DNA of 64,000 nucleotides, taken from contig CAVWLA010000001.1 of assembly GCA_963755825.1 (NCBI GenBank), positions 806,001-870,000 of the forward strand, in the 5' to 3' direction. Shown here in pieces: positions 56,750 through 64,000 of this stretch. Position 1 is the first letter of the stretch, and each line of letters begins with the position of its first letter. The translations under genes and the position numbers were made by a program. A model generated the notes under the pieces. It was not told the DNA's origin. It saw only the letters and a list, made by a program, of their open reading frames with translations, and made no database searches. Origin of the DNA: DATBQN01 sp963755825. GTDB lineage: Bacteria > Acidobacteriota > Thermoanaerobaculia > Multivoradales > UBA5704.

Positions 56750-57580
56750 TCAGGCGGGGAGGCCGGTCGTCACCAGCAGGTAGTAGCCGGTGATCTCGCC
56801 GATGAACGTCCCGACGACGACGACGTAGAGGATGCCGGTCGCCGACTGGTTGGAGCGCTGCCGCGCGCAGTGCAGCGCCATCGCGGCGAGGACGAGCGGC
56901 ACCGCGAGCCCCCAGAGGAGGCGGAACCAGAAGAAGATCCCCTCGCCTCCGAGGCCGGTGAGCAGGCGGAGCGGATTGGGCTCGACGCGGCGGTCGACGG
57001 CGGCGGCGGCGAGGAGCGTGCCGCCGAGCGCCAGCAGGCGCACCACGACCGCGGCGACGAGCACGCGGCAGAAGATGACCAAATGACGGAAGTTGAGGCG
57101 CGGGGCGACGAGATACCAGTGGCCGAGAAGCATGGTGATGAGCGACCAGCCGAGGAGCACCGCCGAGGCGAGGAGGGCGGCGGCGACGAGCGGCGCGCGA
57201 TGAGGGAGCGGCTGGGCGAGGAGCGGCGAGCCGATCGCCTGGCCCGCCGCGAGGAGCGCCACGGCGCAGCCGGCGAGCGCCAGGGTGAGCGGGTAGCGGC
57301 AGAGGTCCCAGCGCTCTCTCCAGATGGCGGCGTAGTAGAGGAAGCTGCCGGCGAGCGCCGCGGCGACCGCCGCGATCTCGGCCCGGCCTGCGGTCGTCTG
57401 CGGCGCCAGGCCGGCGAACGGGTGGAGGAGGACGACCGCCAGGGCGAGGGCGAGGAGCCCGAGCACGACGAGGGCGTTCATCTGGAAGTATCCCCGCCCG
57501 AGGTCCCCCTCGGGGATCCAGTAGAGCGTGGCGAGGGAGCCGAGGGTGGTGGCGAGCAGGAAGAGGAGGAAGGCGATCAT
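56750..57580 (-). CDS. integral membrane protein, about eight helices, unknown function
   Basis: A 276-residue very hydrophobic protein with around eight transmembrane segments. Distinct blocks are RGYFQMNALVVLGLLAL near the N terminus, MLLGHWYLVAPRLNFRHLV in the middle (a conserved His between helices) and FIGEITGYYLLVTTGLPA at the end. The pattern with a His before YLVAPRL is seen in uncharacterised membrane proteins of environmental bacteria. No known transporter motif is present. ATG 57580 has TAAGAT nine bases upstream and no ribosome site. It is followed by the zinc-ribbon protein gene. Confidence 0.68.
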   Translation of the reverse strand: MIAFLLFLLATTLGSLATLYWIPEGDLGRGYFQMNALVVLGLLALALAVVLLHPFAGLAPQTTAGRAEIAAVAAALAGSFLYYAAIWRERWDLCRYPLTLALAGCAVALLAAGQAIGSPLLAQPLPHRAPLVAAALLASAVLLGWSLITMLLGHWYLVAPRLNFRHLVIFCRVLVAAVVVRLLALGGTLLAAAAVDRRVEPNPLRLLTGLGGEGIFFWFRLLWGLAVPLVLAAMALHCARQRSNQSATGILYVVVVGTFIGEITGYYLLVTTGLPA

Positions 57581-57589
57581 CGGTCCGCG

Positions 57590-57595
57590 ATCTTA
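57590..57595 (-). promoter_or_regulatory. leaderless-type -10 element of the membrane protein gene
   Basis: On the minus strand TAAGAT (complement of 57590-57595) ends nine bases before ATG 57580, and no Shine-Dalgarno sequence is present. Confidence 0.45.
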
Positions 57596-57675
57596 TCGGC
57601 AAGGACGGGTCGGCAGCCGCCGACTCGCCACGCGGCCTCTGTCCCGCCCGGGGGCCCGGGCCGCACCAAGAACTT

Positions 57676-57681
57676 TATAAG
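57676..57681 (+). promoter_or_regulatory. -10 element of the small secreted protein gene
   Basis: TATAAG (57676-57681) lies in an AT-rich patch, 48 bases before ATG 57730. A -35 element is not obvious. The leader carries a strong AGGAGGGAG ribosome site. Confidence 0.45.
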
Positions 57682-57729
57682 CTCCAATTTCGTCGGCCGA
57701 TTTTCAACCCGCCCTTCAGGAGGGAGACT

Positions 57730-58020
57730 ATGAAGTCGAGATTCTCGAGCCGTCCGTTCGCCGCCCTCTCGCTCGTCGTCGGCCTGGCCCTCGCGCCGGC
57801 GGTTCCAGCGTCCGCCGCGGCAGCGAGCGCGGCGCCGGCCGTCCGAGCGGCGCGAGCGGCGGCTCCCGCCGCTCCCTCCGCGCTGCAGAGCTGGGTGCAC
57901 CGCCTGCTCGCGGCGGTCGGCCTGGCGCCGAACCCCTCGCCGGGCGCGCCGACCACTCCCAACGTCCCGCCGCCGGTCGACACGACTCAGAATGGAGCAG
58001 GCATCGATCCGAACGGGTAG
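57730..58020 (+). CDS. small secreted protein ending in GIDPNG
   Basis: A 96-residue protein behind AGGAGGGAGACT. It begins MKSRFSSRPF and has a hydrophobic Ala/Val/Leu stretch to residue ~30, a Sec signal peptide. An Ala-rich segment follows, then an amphipathic helix (LQSWVHRLLAAVGL), a Pro-rich stretch, and the extreme C terminus TTQNGAGIDPNG. The GIDPNG end resembles GTHMDPDG in the small secreted protein at 3478-3750. It lies 80 bases upstream of an ECF sigma factor gene on the same strand. It could be a precursor of an exported peptide; no enzymatic role is visible. Confidence 0.72.
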   Translation: MKSRFSSRPFAALSLVVGLALAPAVPASAAAASAAPAVRAARAAAPAAPSALQSWVHRLLAAVGLAPNPSPGAPTTPNVPPPVDTTQNGAGIDPNG

Positions 58021-58100
58021 GATGGCGTGACTCGCGCTGTGGACAGCGACTGACGCGGGTGTTAGCCTAAGCGCATCGAAGCGACCAACACCGAGTCCTC

Positions 58101-58634
58101 ATGGCAACTCTGGACCACCCCGAACTCCGGGAATCACTCAACAAGCTCCTCAAGACTGCCCGCCCCCGCCTCGAGCGGGTGCTGCGCCATTTCGAGGTGC
58201 CTCCTGAGGATGCCGAAGACATCCTGCAGGACGCGCAGCTCACCCTCCTCTACAAGTGGGACAAGATCCGCAGCCCCGAGAGCTGGCTGATCGGCACGGT
58301 CAAGAAGAAGTGCATCATGTATTGGCGCAAGCGGCGCGGCAGCCTCTGCGATGCCGTGGACACCGCCATCCTGGACCTCATCTCGGTGCCGCAGGCGCCG
58401 GACCAGGAGAAGGCCGAGCTCACCTGTGACCTCAACCGCGTGCTCGGCCGGCTGTCGTTGCGCTGCCGCTCTCTCCTCAAGCTGCGCTACGGTCTCGGCT
58501 ACGGACCCACCGAGGTCGCCGAGCAGATGGGCTATCGCGCCTCCAGCATCCGCAAGGTGACCAACCGCTGCCTGGCGGCGCTCACCCGCCAGCTGCTCGC
58601 CGTCGGGTTCCAACGAGAGCCGCAGGATGGCTGA
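58101..58634 (+). CDS. ECF-like RNA polymerase sigma factor (copy A)
   Basis: A 177-residue protein with two sigma-70 domains. Region 2 has PEDAEDILQDAQLTLLYKW and PESWLIGTVKKKCIMYWRKRR (-10 recognition helix area). Region 4 has LSLRCRSLLKLRYGLGYGPTEV and MGYRASSIRKVTNRCLAAL, a helix-turn-helix for the -35 element. It should direct RNA polymerase to a small regulon. Its stop overlaps the start of the TPR protein by eight bases, as in many sigma/anti-sigma pairs. No Shine-Dalgarno precedes ATG 58101; TAGCCT (58063-58068), inside TTAGCCTAA, may be the -10 element. Confidence 0.9.
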   Translation: MATLDHPELRESLNKLLKTARPRLERVLRHFEVPPEDAEDILQDAQLTLLYKWDKIRSPESWLIGTVKKKCIMYWRKRRGSLCDAVDTAILDLISVPQAPDQEKAELTCDLNRVLGRLSLRCRSLLKLRYGLGYGPTEVAEQMGYRASSIRKVTNRCLAALTRQLLAVGFQREPQDG

Positions 58635-60072
58635 GATCCGTCCGGCCGAGGCCCACCCGGATCGCCGCTCGCTCGAGCAGCTCGGCCGCGTCCATCTGCC
58701 GGCCGTCGAGATCCGCTCGATCATCCGTCATCTCCTGGTCGGCTGCCAGAGCTGCCTGCGGTTCACCTCGCACCTGTTGCCGGCCTCGTCGCGGCCGCTC
58801 TTCGAGCACGACAGCTGGCTCGATCTCGACCTCGACGGCGGCCGGGCCGAGAGCGACGCCGGCGCGCTCGACCTCGCGGCAGCGGCTGATCTCGGCGAGC
58901 TCTTCGACTACACGCCAGCCTTCGCAGCGGTCCGCCGCGAGCTCGCCCGCCGGCGGCGAGATCTCGCCGCCGAGCAGTCCGCCGCGCCTTCGCTTCTCGA
59001 GGAGCTGGCCGATCAGCCGTTCGATCGCCAGTGGATGCTGGTGCGGAGCGACTCGCGCTTCCACACCTGGGCCTTCTGCGACCTGCTGCTCGAGGCCTCG
59101 CGCGAGTGGGGGTTCCAGGACCCCGGCCGCGCCCTCGAGCTCGCCGAGCTCGGCGCCGCGGTCGCCGGCCAGCTTTCGCACGCGATCTACGGCGAGGCGC
59201 GGGTGAGCGACCTCTCGGCGCGGGCCTGGGCGACGCTCGCCAATGCCGAGCGCATCCGTTCCGATTTCCGTTCGGCGGAGAAGGGTTTCGTCCGCGCCGA
59301 GCGCCTGCTCAAGAACGGCACCGGCGATCCGCTCGAGAAGGCGCGGGTGCTCCTGCTCAAGGCATCTCTGCGCGGCAACCAGCAGCGCTTCGACGAGGCG
59401 CTGCGGCTGCTCGATCGGGTGTCGGCCATCGCCCGCCGCTGCGGCGACCTCCATCTCGGCGGCAAGGCCCTCATCGCCCGCGGCTTCATCTGCGGCGTCG
59501 CCGAGCGTCCATCGGCGGCGATCCAGGCGCTCGAGGAAGGCATCGAGCTGCTCGACGAAGCCGCCGAGCCGCGGCTCCTGGTGGCGGCGCGGCACAACCT
59601 CATGCTCTACCTCAACGAGATGGGCCGCCAGGACGAAGCGCTCGGCCTGCTCGAGAAGACGCGCCCTCTCTACGTCGAGCTCGGCGATCGCATGAACCTC
59701 ATCCGGCTGCGCTGGCTGGAGGGGAAGATCGCCCTCGCCGCCGGCCGCCTGGAGCTGGCCGAGCCTCTCCTCGAGCAGGTCGGCATCGAGCTCGCCCAGC
59801 TCAATCTCGGCTATGACGCGGCGCTCCTCTCGCTCGATCTGGCCCTGATCTACACCCGCCAGCGGCGGAGCGCCGAGGTCCGCCGCCTCGCCGAGCACAT
59901 GATCCCCATCTTCCAATCGCGGGACGTGCACCGCGAGGCGTTGGCCGCCCTCATCGTCTTCCAGAAGGCGGCGGAAATGGAGCGGGTCACCCTCGGCCTG
60001 GTGCAGGAGCTGAGCGATTTCCTCCGCAAGTGCCGGCAGACCCCCGGCCTGCGCTTCCGCGACCCGCTCTGA
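58627..60072 (+). CDS. TPR protein with anti-sigma-like zinc motif (copy 3), probable partner of sigma A
   Basis: A 481-residue soluble protein. The N terminus has HLLVGCQSCLRF at ~36-47, an H-x4-C-x2-C variant of the zinc anti-sigma motif. A ~100-residue linker leads to RFHTWAFCDLLLEASREWGF, then TPR-like helix pairs, and the conserved end HMIPIFQSRDVHREALAAL ... LRKCRQTPGLRF. Its start lies within the sigma gene, so the two proteins are made together. It is best read as a cytoplasmic regulator that holds the sigma factor, with the TPR region sensing a peptide or protein. That function is inferred, not shown. Confidence 0.8.
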   Translation: MAEIRPAEAHPDRRSLEQLGRVHLPAVEIRSIIRHLLVGCQSCLRFTSHLLPASSRPLFEHDSWLDLDLDGGRAESDAGALDLAAAADLGELFDYTPAFAAVRRELARRRRDLAAEQSAAPSLLEELADQPFDRQWMLVRSDSRFHTWAFCDLLLEASREWGFQDPGRALELAELGAAVAGQLSHAIYGEARVSDLSARAWATLANAERIRSDFRSAEKGFVRAERLLKNGTGDPLEKARVLLLKASLRGNQQRFDEALRLLDRVSAIARRCGDLHLGGKALIARGFICGVAERPSAAIQALEEGIELLDEAAEPRLLVAARHNLMLYLNEMGRQDEALGLLEKTRPLYVELGDRMNLIRLRWLEGKIALAAGRLELAEPLLEQVGIELAQLNLGYDAALLSLDLALIYTRQRRSAEVRRLAEHMIPIFQSRDVHREALAALIVFQKAAEMERVTLGLVQELSDFLRKCRQTPGLRFRDPL

Positions 60073-60090
60073 GGCGCAAAGCCGGCGCCT
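60072..60090 (+). terminator. short GC hairpin after TPR copy 3
   Basis: AGGCGC (60072-60077) pairs with GCGCCT (60085-60090) around a seven-base loop, directly at the stop codon. No T-tract follows, so termination here is only possible. Confidence 0.3.
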
Positions 60091-60194
60091 GGCTCGGGGG
60101 TTCCGCCGCACCGCCGTCGCTGCCCCGCAACTGAGCACACCGACCCTGGACAGGACCGAGGAACGCTGCTAGGGTACGCGCGGGTATTTCTTTA

Positions 60195-60743
60195 ATGTCT
60201 CTCCCCGATCCACCCACCGTGGCGGAAGTCTCGCTCGAGGAAATCCTCGAGAAGATGCAGCCGCGGCTGAAGCGGATCCTCAGCCGCTACCGCATTCCGG
60301 CTCAGGAAGCCGAGGACCTGCTCCAGGAAACCTTCCTCATCATGGTCTCGAAGTGGGGGACCATCCGCAATCCGGAAGCCTGGATCCTCGCCACTCTCGC
60401 CAACCGCTGCATCATCTACTGGCGGAAGTACCGCAGCCGGCTCTGGGATCTCGTCGACACCACCATCCTCGAGCTGATGGCCGAGGCGGAAGCGCCGTTG
60501 CAGGAGCGCTCCGACCTCAAGCACGACCTCGACACCCTCATCTCGGCGCTCCCCGACCGCTGCCGCTCGGTCCTCCGGCTGCGCTATGGGCTGGGGTGCA
60601 GCACCGCGGAGGCGGCCGAGCGCATGGGCTACTGCAAGTCGAGCATCCGGAAGGTCACCCGCCGGTGCCTCGCCTCGCTCACCAACCAGCTGCTCGGGCA
60701 GGGCTTCCGGCCCCTCGGCCCACCCCCCTCGATCGACGACTGA
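60195..60743 (+). CDS. ECF-like RNA polymerase sigma factor (copy B), without an adjacent TPR gene
   Basis: A 182-residue sigma factor like copies A and C. Region 2 has AQEAEDLLQETFLIMVSKW and PEAWILATLANRCIIYWRKYR; region 4 has LPDRCRSVLRLRYGLGCSTAEA and MGYCKSSIRKVTRRCLASL. It is followed not by a TPR gene but, 102 bases later, by sigma copy C. It has no Shine-Dalgarno; TAGGGT about 19 bases before ATG 60195 may be the -10 element, giving a very short leader. It may share a regulator with its neighbours. Confidence 0.88.
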   Translation: MSLPDPPTVAEVSLEEILEKMQPRLKRILSRYRIPAQEAEDLLQETFLIMVSKWGTIRNPEAWILATLANRCIIYWRKYRSRLWDLVDTTILELMAEAEAPLQERSDLKHDLDTLISALPDRCRSVLRLRYGLGCSTAEAAERMGYCKSSIRKVTRRCLASLTNQLLGQGFRPLGPPPSIDD

Positions 60744-60809
60744 CGGCGAGCCGTAGCCTCGGCCGGGGCACGGTCCGGTGGCGTCGCGGCGCCTGGACAT
60801 CGGCGACTT

Positions 60810-60843
60810 GAGAATGGTAGTGTCTACACGAAGAGTCATTCTC
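60810..60843 (+). promoter_or_regulatory. inverted repeat overlapping the start region of sigma C
   Basis: GAGAATG (60810-60816) and CATTCTC (60837-60843) are perfect 7-bp complements. The right arm ends two bases before ATG 60846, and the loop holds a possible -10 element (TAGTGT in GGTAGTGT) plus GTAG-TGT-CTAC. It could be an operator or a hairpin that masks the start codon region. Confidence 0.5.
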
Positions 60844-60845
60844 CA

Positions 60846-61373
60846 ATGAGTGCTTTGGATCATCCGGACGTCGAGGTTTCGTTGGAGCAGTTCCTGGAGC
60901 GCACCAGGCCGCGGCTGAAGTCGCTCTTCGCCCGCTATCGCATCCCTCCCGACGACACCGAAGACATTCTGCAGCAGTCGCTGCTCGCCCTCATCTATCA
61001 GTGGCAGAACATCCGCGATCCCGAGGCGTGGCTGTTCGGCACGCTGCGGAATCGCTGTCTGATCTACTGGCGCGAGAGGCGCCGCAAGCTCTATGACAGC
61101 GTCGACACGGCGGTGCTCGACTGGGTCGCCAAGCCGACGATGCCCGAGCAGGACGGGGCGGATCTCGCCCGCGACCTGACGACGGTCATCGATCGCCTGC
61201 CGGACCGCTGCCGGTCGCTGCTCAAGCTGCGCTACCGGCTCGGCTATGAGCCGCCCGAGATCGCCCAGCGCATGGGATACAGCCCACAGAGCATCGGCAA
61301 GGTCACCACGCGCTGCCTGGCGGCGCTCCTGCGCCAGCTCACCGTCGCCGGCCTGTTCAAGAACAAGGCTTGA
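60846..61373 (+). CDS. ECF-like RNA polymerase sigma factor (copy C)
   Basis: A 175-residue sigma factor close to copy A: it begins MSALDHPDVEVSLEQFL (copy A: MATLDHPELRESLNKLL). Region 2 has PDDTEDILQQSLLALIYQW and PEAWLFGTLRNRCLIYWRERR; region 4 has LPDRCRSLLKLRYRLGYEPPEI and MGYSPQSIGKVTTRCLAAL. The TPR gene begins five bases after its stop, or overlaps it by four if TTG 61370 is used. No Shine-Dalgarno is seen; the start is embedded in an inverted repeat. The pair repeats the sigma A/TPR layout. Confidence 0.9.
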   Translation: MSALDHPDVEVSLEQFLERTRPRLKSLFARYRIPPDDTEDILQQSLLALIYQWQNIRDPEAWLFGTLRNRCLIYWRERRRKLYDSVDTAVLDWVAKPTMPEQDGADLARDLTTVIDRLPDRCRSLLKLRYRLGYEPPEIAQRMGYSPQSIGKVTTRCLAALLRQLTVAGLFKNKA

Positions 61374-61378
61374 AGCCG

Positions 61379-62737
61379 ATGAAGCATCCATCCCGCGAGA
61401 ACCTCGACCGTTTTCGCCGCGGCCGCCTTTCCGCCGCGGAGACCTGCGAGATCCTCCAGCACCTGGTCACCGGTTGCGCCGAATGCGGCCGCACGACGGC
61501 GGCCTTCTGGGATCTGCATCCCGTCGTGGACCTCGCCGCCGCCGCCGGCGAGGGCTCCGCCGACGAGGCCTACGATCGCGTCATCGACCGGGTCTTCCGG
61601 CAGATCCAGCACCGCGACGTCGTCCTGCAGCGCGAAGCCGTCGAGGCGAGCGAGCTCTTCGCCGAGCTCGACCGGCACCCGTTTCCACACCGTCTCCTGC
61701 TCGTCGGCAGCAGCGCGCGGTTCCGCTCGCGCGGGCTGTGCGAGCTGCTTCTCGATCGCTGCCACGACGCGGGGTTCCAGGACCCGCGGCGGGCGATCGA
61801 CCTCGGTCACGTCGCCGTCGCCGCCGCCCATCGACTGCCCGAGGACGAGACGCCGGGAGAGATCGTCCACGGCATCCAGGCGCGTGCCTGGGCTCAGCTG
61901 GGCAACGCCCTGCGCATCAGCGGCGACCACGCCGGGGCGGAGGAGTCGTTCGCCTCGGCCGACCGGCTGATCGCCGCCGATCCGCGCATCGCCTCGATCG
62001 ACCGCGCTCGCGTGCTCGACCAGTGCGCCTCGTTGCGGCGCGACCAGGGGCGCTACGGCGAGGCCTTCCGGCTGCTCGACAGGGTCATCGGCGTCTATCG
62101 AAAGCTCGGGCAGTGGCACCTCCTCGGCCGCGCCCTGGCGCAGAAGGCGATGGTCTATGACGAGGTGGGGGAGCTGGAGGCGGAGATGGATCTCCTCCGC
62201 CAAGCGCTCGATCTGCTCGACCCGCAGGCCGATCCGCGCATCTTCCTCGGTACGCGCCACAATCTCATCCTCGCCCTGAATCAGAGCGGCCGCCATCGCG
62301 AGGCCTGCGCGCTGATGTACCACACGCGCCCGCTCTATCTCGAGGCCGGCGACCGTATCAACCTCGTCCGCCTCCGCTGGCTCGAAGGGCTGCTGGCCGC
62401 CGGGCTCGGCCGGCTCGACCGTGCCGAAGCCGCCTTCCTCGAGGTGCGCGCCGACTGGGTCGAGCTCGAGTTGCCCTATGACGCGGCGCTGGTCTCCCTC
62501 GACCTCGCCGGCATCTACGCGCTGCAGGGGCGCACCGCCGACATGCGCCGTCTCGCCGAAGAGGTGCTGGGAATCTTTCATGACGCCAGCATCCATCGCG
62601 AGGCCCTGGCGGCGCTTCTCGTCTTCCACCAGGCGGCGATCCTGGAGGAGGCCGGCGTCCGCTTGGTCGAGGACATCTCGCGTTTCCTCAAGCGCTGCCG
62701 CAACAATCCATCCCTGCAATACCTCCGCGTCTCGTAG
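61379..62737 (+). CDS. TPR protein with anti-sigma-like zinc motif (copy 4), probable partner of sigma C
   Basis: A 452-residue protein from ATG 61379; TTG 61370 would add three residues. The N terminus MKHPSRENLDRFRRGRLSAAE leads to HLVTGCAEC (H-x4-C-x2-C) at ~30. RFRSRGLCELLLDRCHDAGF, TPR-like helix pairs (LLGRALAQKAMVYDEVGELE) and the conserved end EEVLGIFHDASIHREALAAL ... LKRCRNNPSLQY follow. Coupling to sigma C suggests a sigma regulator; the TPR part is the likely sensor. Inference from family layout. Confidence 0.8.
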   Translation: MKHPSRENLDRFRRGRLSAAETCEILQHLVTGCAECGRTTAAFWDLHPVVDLAAAAGEGSADEAYDRVIDRVFRQIQHRDVVLQREAVEASELFAELDRHPFPHRLLLVGSSARFRSRGLCELLLDRCHDAGFQDPRRAIDLGHVAVAAAHRLPEDETPGEIVHGIQARAWAQLGNALRISGDHAGAEESFASADRLIAADPRIASIDRARVLDQCASLRRDQGRYGEAFRLLDRVIGVYRKLGQWHLLGRALAQKAMVYDEVGELEAEMDLLRQALDLLDPQADPRIFLGTRHNLILALNQSGRHREACALMYHTRPLYLEAGDRINLVRLRWLEGLLAAGLGRLDRAEAAFLEVRADWVELELPYDAALVSLDLAGIYALQGRTADMRRLAEEVLGIFHDASIHREALAALLVFHQAAILEEAGVRLVEDISRFLKRCRNNPSLQYLRVS

Positions 62738-62769
62738 ACGCGCCACCCCTTCAGAAGTCTGGACGCTTT

Positions 62770-62789
62770 CGCCGCGAGGCTTCGCGGCG
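62770..62789 (+). terminator. hairpin after TPR copy 4
   Basis: CGCCGCGA (62770-62777) pairs perfectly with TCGCGGCG (62782-62789) across a four-base loop, 33 bases past the stop. The following bases are not T-rich, but position and stability fit a transcription end. Confidence 0.45.
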
Positions 62790-62830
62790 TGATTCCTGTC
62801 GTCAGGAGACGACCTGATCGCGGGATGAGA

Positions 62831-62836
62831 TATAAT
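62831..62836 (+). promoter_or_regulatory. consensus -10 element before TPR copy 5
   Basis: TATAAT (62831-62836) is a perfect -10 hexamer, the best in the window, within an AT-rich patch 133 bases upstream of ATG 62970. No clear -35 element is seen 16-18 bases before it, although TCCTG-TCGT-CAGGA forms a small inverted repeat upstream. Confidence 0.5.
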
Positions 62837-62969
62837 TTTCTGAAACGAGTCATCCAAGATCCATGGCGACCGATCGGATCGAGCCAGATTCTTCACCCGC
62901 TCTCTCGCCTCCGGGACACGCCGCGCATCGCGCCTGGAGATGCGCCCGGTCTGATCGAGGAGGGACAGA

Positions 62970-64000
62970 ATGACCGTCAGCCATCCCGACTGGGAGGAGT
63001 TCGCCAAGCTCCTCGCCGGTAGGGCGTCCCGAGGTGAGAGCCGTCAGATGGTCCACGGTCTTCTCGCCACCTACCGCGGATGCCGTGACGAGCTCGACGG
63101 TGTTCTGCAGTCGGTCGTCCGACGGCCGCTGCGAGGATCGCGTGCTGCCGGTCCCGCGGCGGACGCCTACGAGCGGGCTTTCTCCGGCAGCGCCGAGGAG
63201 CTCGAGCCGCGCGTCGCGGCCCTCGTCGGCGAGCGCGAAGACGTCTCGACGTCGCTCGCCATGCTGCTGGGCCTGGCGCCGGCGGAGCGGATGGCGGCGG
63301 TCCGCGCGGAGCGGCGCTTTCAGAGCTGGGCGCTCTGCGAGCGCCTGATCGAGGACTGTCACCAGACCATCTATGCCGAAACGCTCGGTGCCGAAGAGCT
63401 CGCCGACCTCGCCGTGACCGTCGCCGAGGAGCTGGCGAGCGACTACTACGGCGCGGCGCTGGTGCACGATATGCGGGCGCGCGCCTGGGCGGCCGTCGGC
63501 GAGGTGCTCCGCATCACCACCGATATGCGGAGCGCCGACGAGGCATTCACGATGTCGGAGGCCTTCCTCGAGCTGGGGACCGGAGATCCGCTCGAGCGGG
63601 CCTGGCTGCTGGAGCTGCGGGGCTGCCTGCGGAGAGATCAGTGGCACACGGCGGAGGCCGATCGCCTGCTCGACGAGGCGATCGCGACCTACCGGCGCTA
63701 TCGCGATCTCCACCGCGTCGGCCGCGCCTATATTCACAAAGGCCGGCTGCACGGACAGATCCACGAGACCGACGTCGCCATCCACTGGCTGCAGAAGGGG
63801 CTGGCGCTGATCGAGCCGGCGCGAGAGAGCGGCCTCGAGCTCGCCGCGCGCCACAGCCTGATGCTCCTCCTCCACGAGAGCGGCCGCCACCAGGAAGCCT
63901 GGTTCATGCTGCGCGCGTCGCAGGGAGAGTTCCGCGCCCACGGCGGAGAGCTCCTCATCCTGCGCCTGCAGTGGCTCGAGGGCAAGCTCCAGCAGGCTCT
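62970..64000 (+). CDS. TPR protein of the same family (copy 5), truncated by the window end
   Basis: The first ~343 residues of a fifth family member, from ATG 62970 with a strong GAGGAGGGACAGA site. It begins MTVSHPDWEEFAKLL. At the place of the zinc motif it has HGLLATYRGCRDEL, with only one cysteine, so the H-C-x2-C site is not complete. RFQSWALCERLIEDCHQTIY, DMRARAWAAVGEVLRITTD and TPR-like helices follow in the family order. It has its own promoter and no sigma gene directly upstream, which fits a member that no longer binds zinc or a sigma factor. The C-terminal block lies outside the window. Confidence 0.8.
   Translation, partial: MTVSHPDWEEFAKLLAGRASRGESRQMVHGLLATYRGCRDELDGVLQSVVRRPLRGSRAAGPAADAYERAFSGSAEELEPRVAALVGEREDVSTSLAMLLGLAPAERMAAVRAERRFQSWALCERLIEDCHQTIYAETLGAEELADLAVTVAEELASDYYGAALVHDMRARAWAAVGEVLRITTDMRSADEAFTMSEAFLELGTGDPLERAWLLELRGCLRRDQWHTAEADRLLDEAIATYRRYRDLHRVGRAYIHKGRLHGQIHETDVAIHWLQKGLALIEPARESGLELAARHSLMLLLHESGRHQEAWFMLRASQGEFRAHGGELLILRLQWLEGKLQQA

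Noticed and set aside
62850..63941. Minus-strand open frame of 363 codons near the right end
   Set aside because: Antisense shadow of TPR copy 5, which has the ribosome site, family motifs and promoter on the plus strand.

Overview
The window is uniformly GC-rich, with long open antisense frames, ATGA/GTGA-coupled operons, many GTG starts and several genes that appear to be read without a leader. The gene content suggests a Gram-negative, surface-polysaccharide-rich bacterium: TolC, Wzm/Wzt export, secreted FG-GAP and 'PCRxVDTR' proteins, and ECF sigma factors next to TPR proteins. This fits Acidobacteriota best, perhaps a Thermoanaerobaculia-like lineage. That is an inference from gene families; there is no rRNA or tRNA gene in the window to prove it.

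Layout. 1-0.6 kb: 3' end of a GH63-like glucosidase. 0.66-3.75 kb (minus): small secreted protein, then two TPR proteins with an anti-sigma-like zinc motif. 4.2-5.7 kb: YifB/ComM ATPase. 5.8-17.8 kb: a polysaccharide locus with glycosyltransferases, Wzm/Wzt ABC exporter, a dolichyl-phosphate-mannose-synthase-like enzyme, a methyltransferase and two GT39-like membrane transferases. 17.9-29.2 kb: a signalling block with two PAS histidine kinases, a CheY, an Hpt-REC-REC-GGDEF protein, an HD-GYP regulator, a NarL regulator and a kinase-like protein without a working ATPase domain; a secreted metzincin lies inside it. 29.4-29.7 kb: a 20-bp tandem repeat array. 29.9-32.4 kb: two secreted proteins sharing a C-terminal domain. 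32.5-40.4 kb: a second sugar locus. 40.5-41.8 kb: a secreted repeat protein. 41.8-44.8 kb: purC overlapping a class III cyclase-like gene. 45.1-48.7 kb: PepA and an orphan OppD/OppF pair. 48.9-55.6 kb: TolC, Yip1, MacA, MacB ATPase and two MacB-type permeases, the second frameshifted. 55.8-57.6 kb: three genes of unknown role. 57.7-64 kb: small secreted protein, sigma, TPR, sigma, sigma, TPR and a TPR gene running off the end.

The most distinctive feature is the repeated module at both ends: a small secreted protein with a DP(N/D)G motif followed by ECF sigma factors and/or TPR proteins that begin with an H-x(3-4)-C-x2-C motif. On the right, sigma and TPR genes overlap, as sigma/anti-sigma pairs do. 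A Sec-exported short protein beside cytoplasmic TPR proteins recalls RRNPP peptide signalling, but with the output through sigma factors. This is a hypothesis, and the sequence does not show binding or signalling. Other points of note are a methyltransferase whose conserved N terminus has no ATG/GTG/TTG start, a one-base frameshift in a MacB-like permease, a set of leaderless-type promoters, and phased hexamer repeats in a long leader of the polysaccharide operon.
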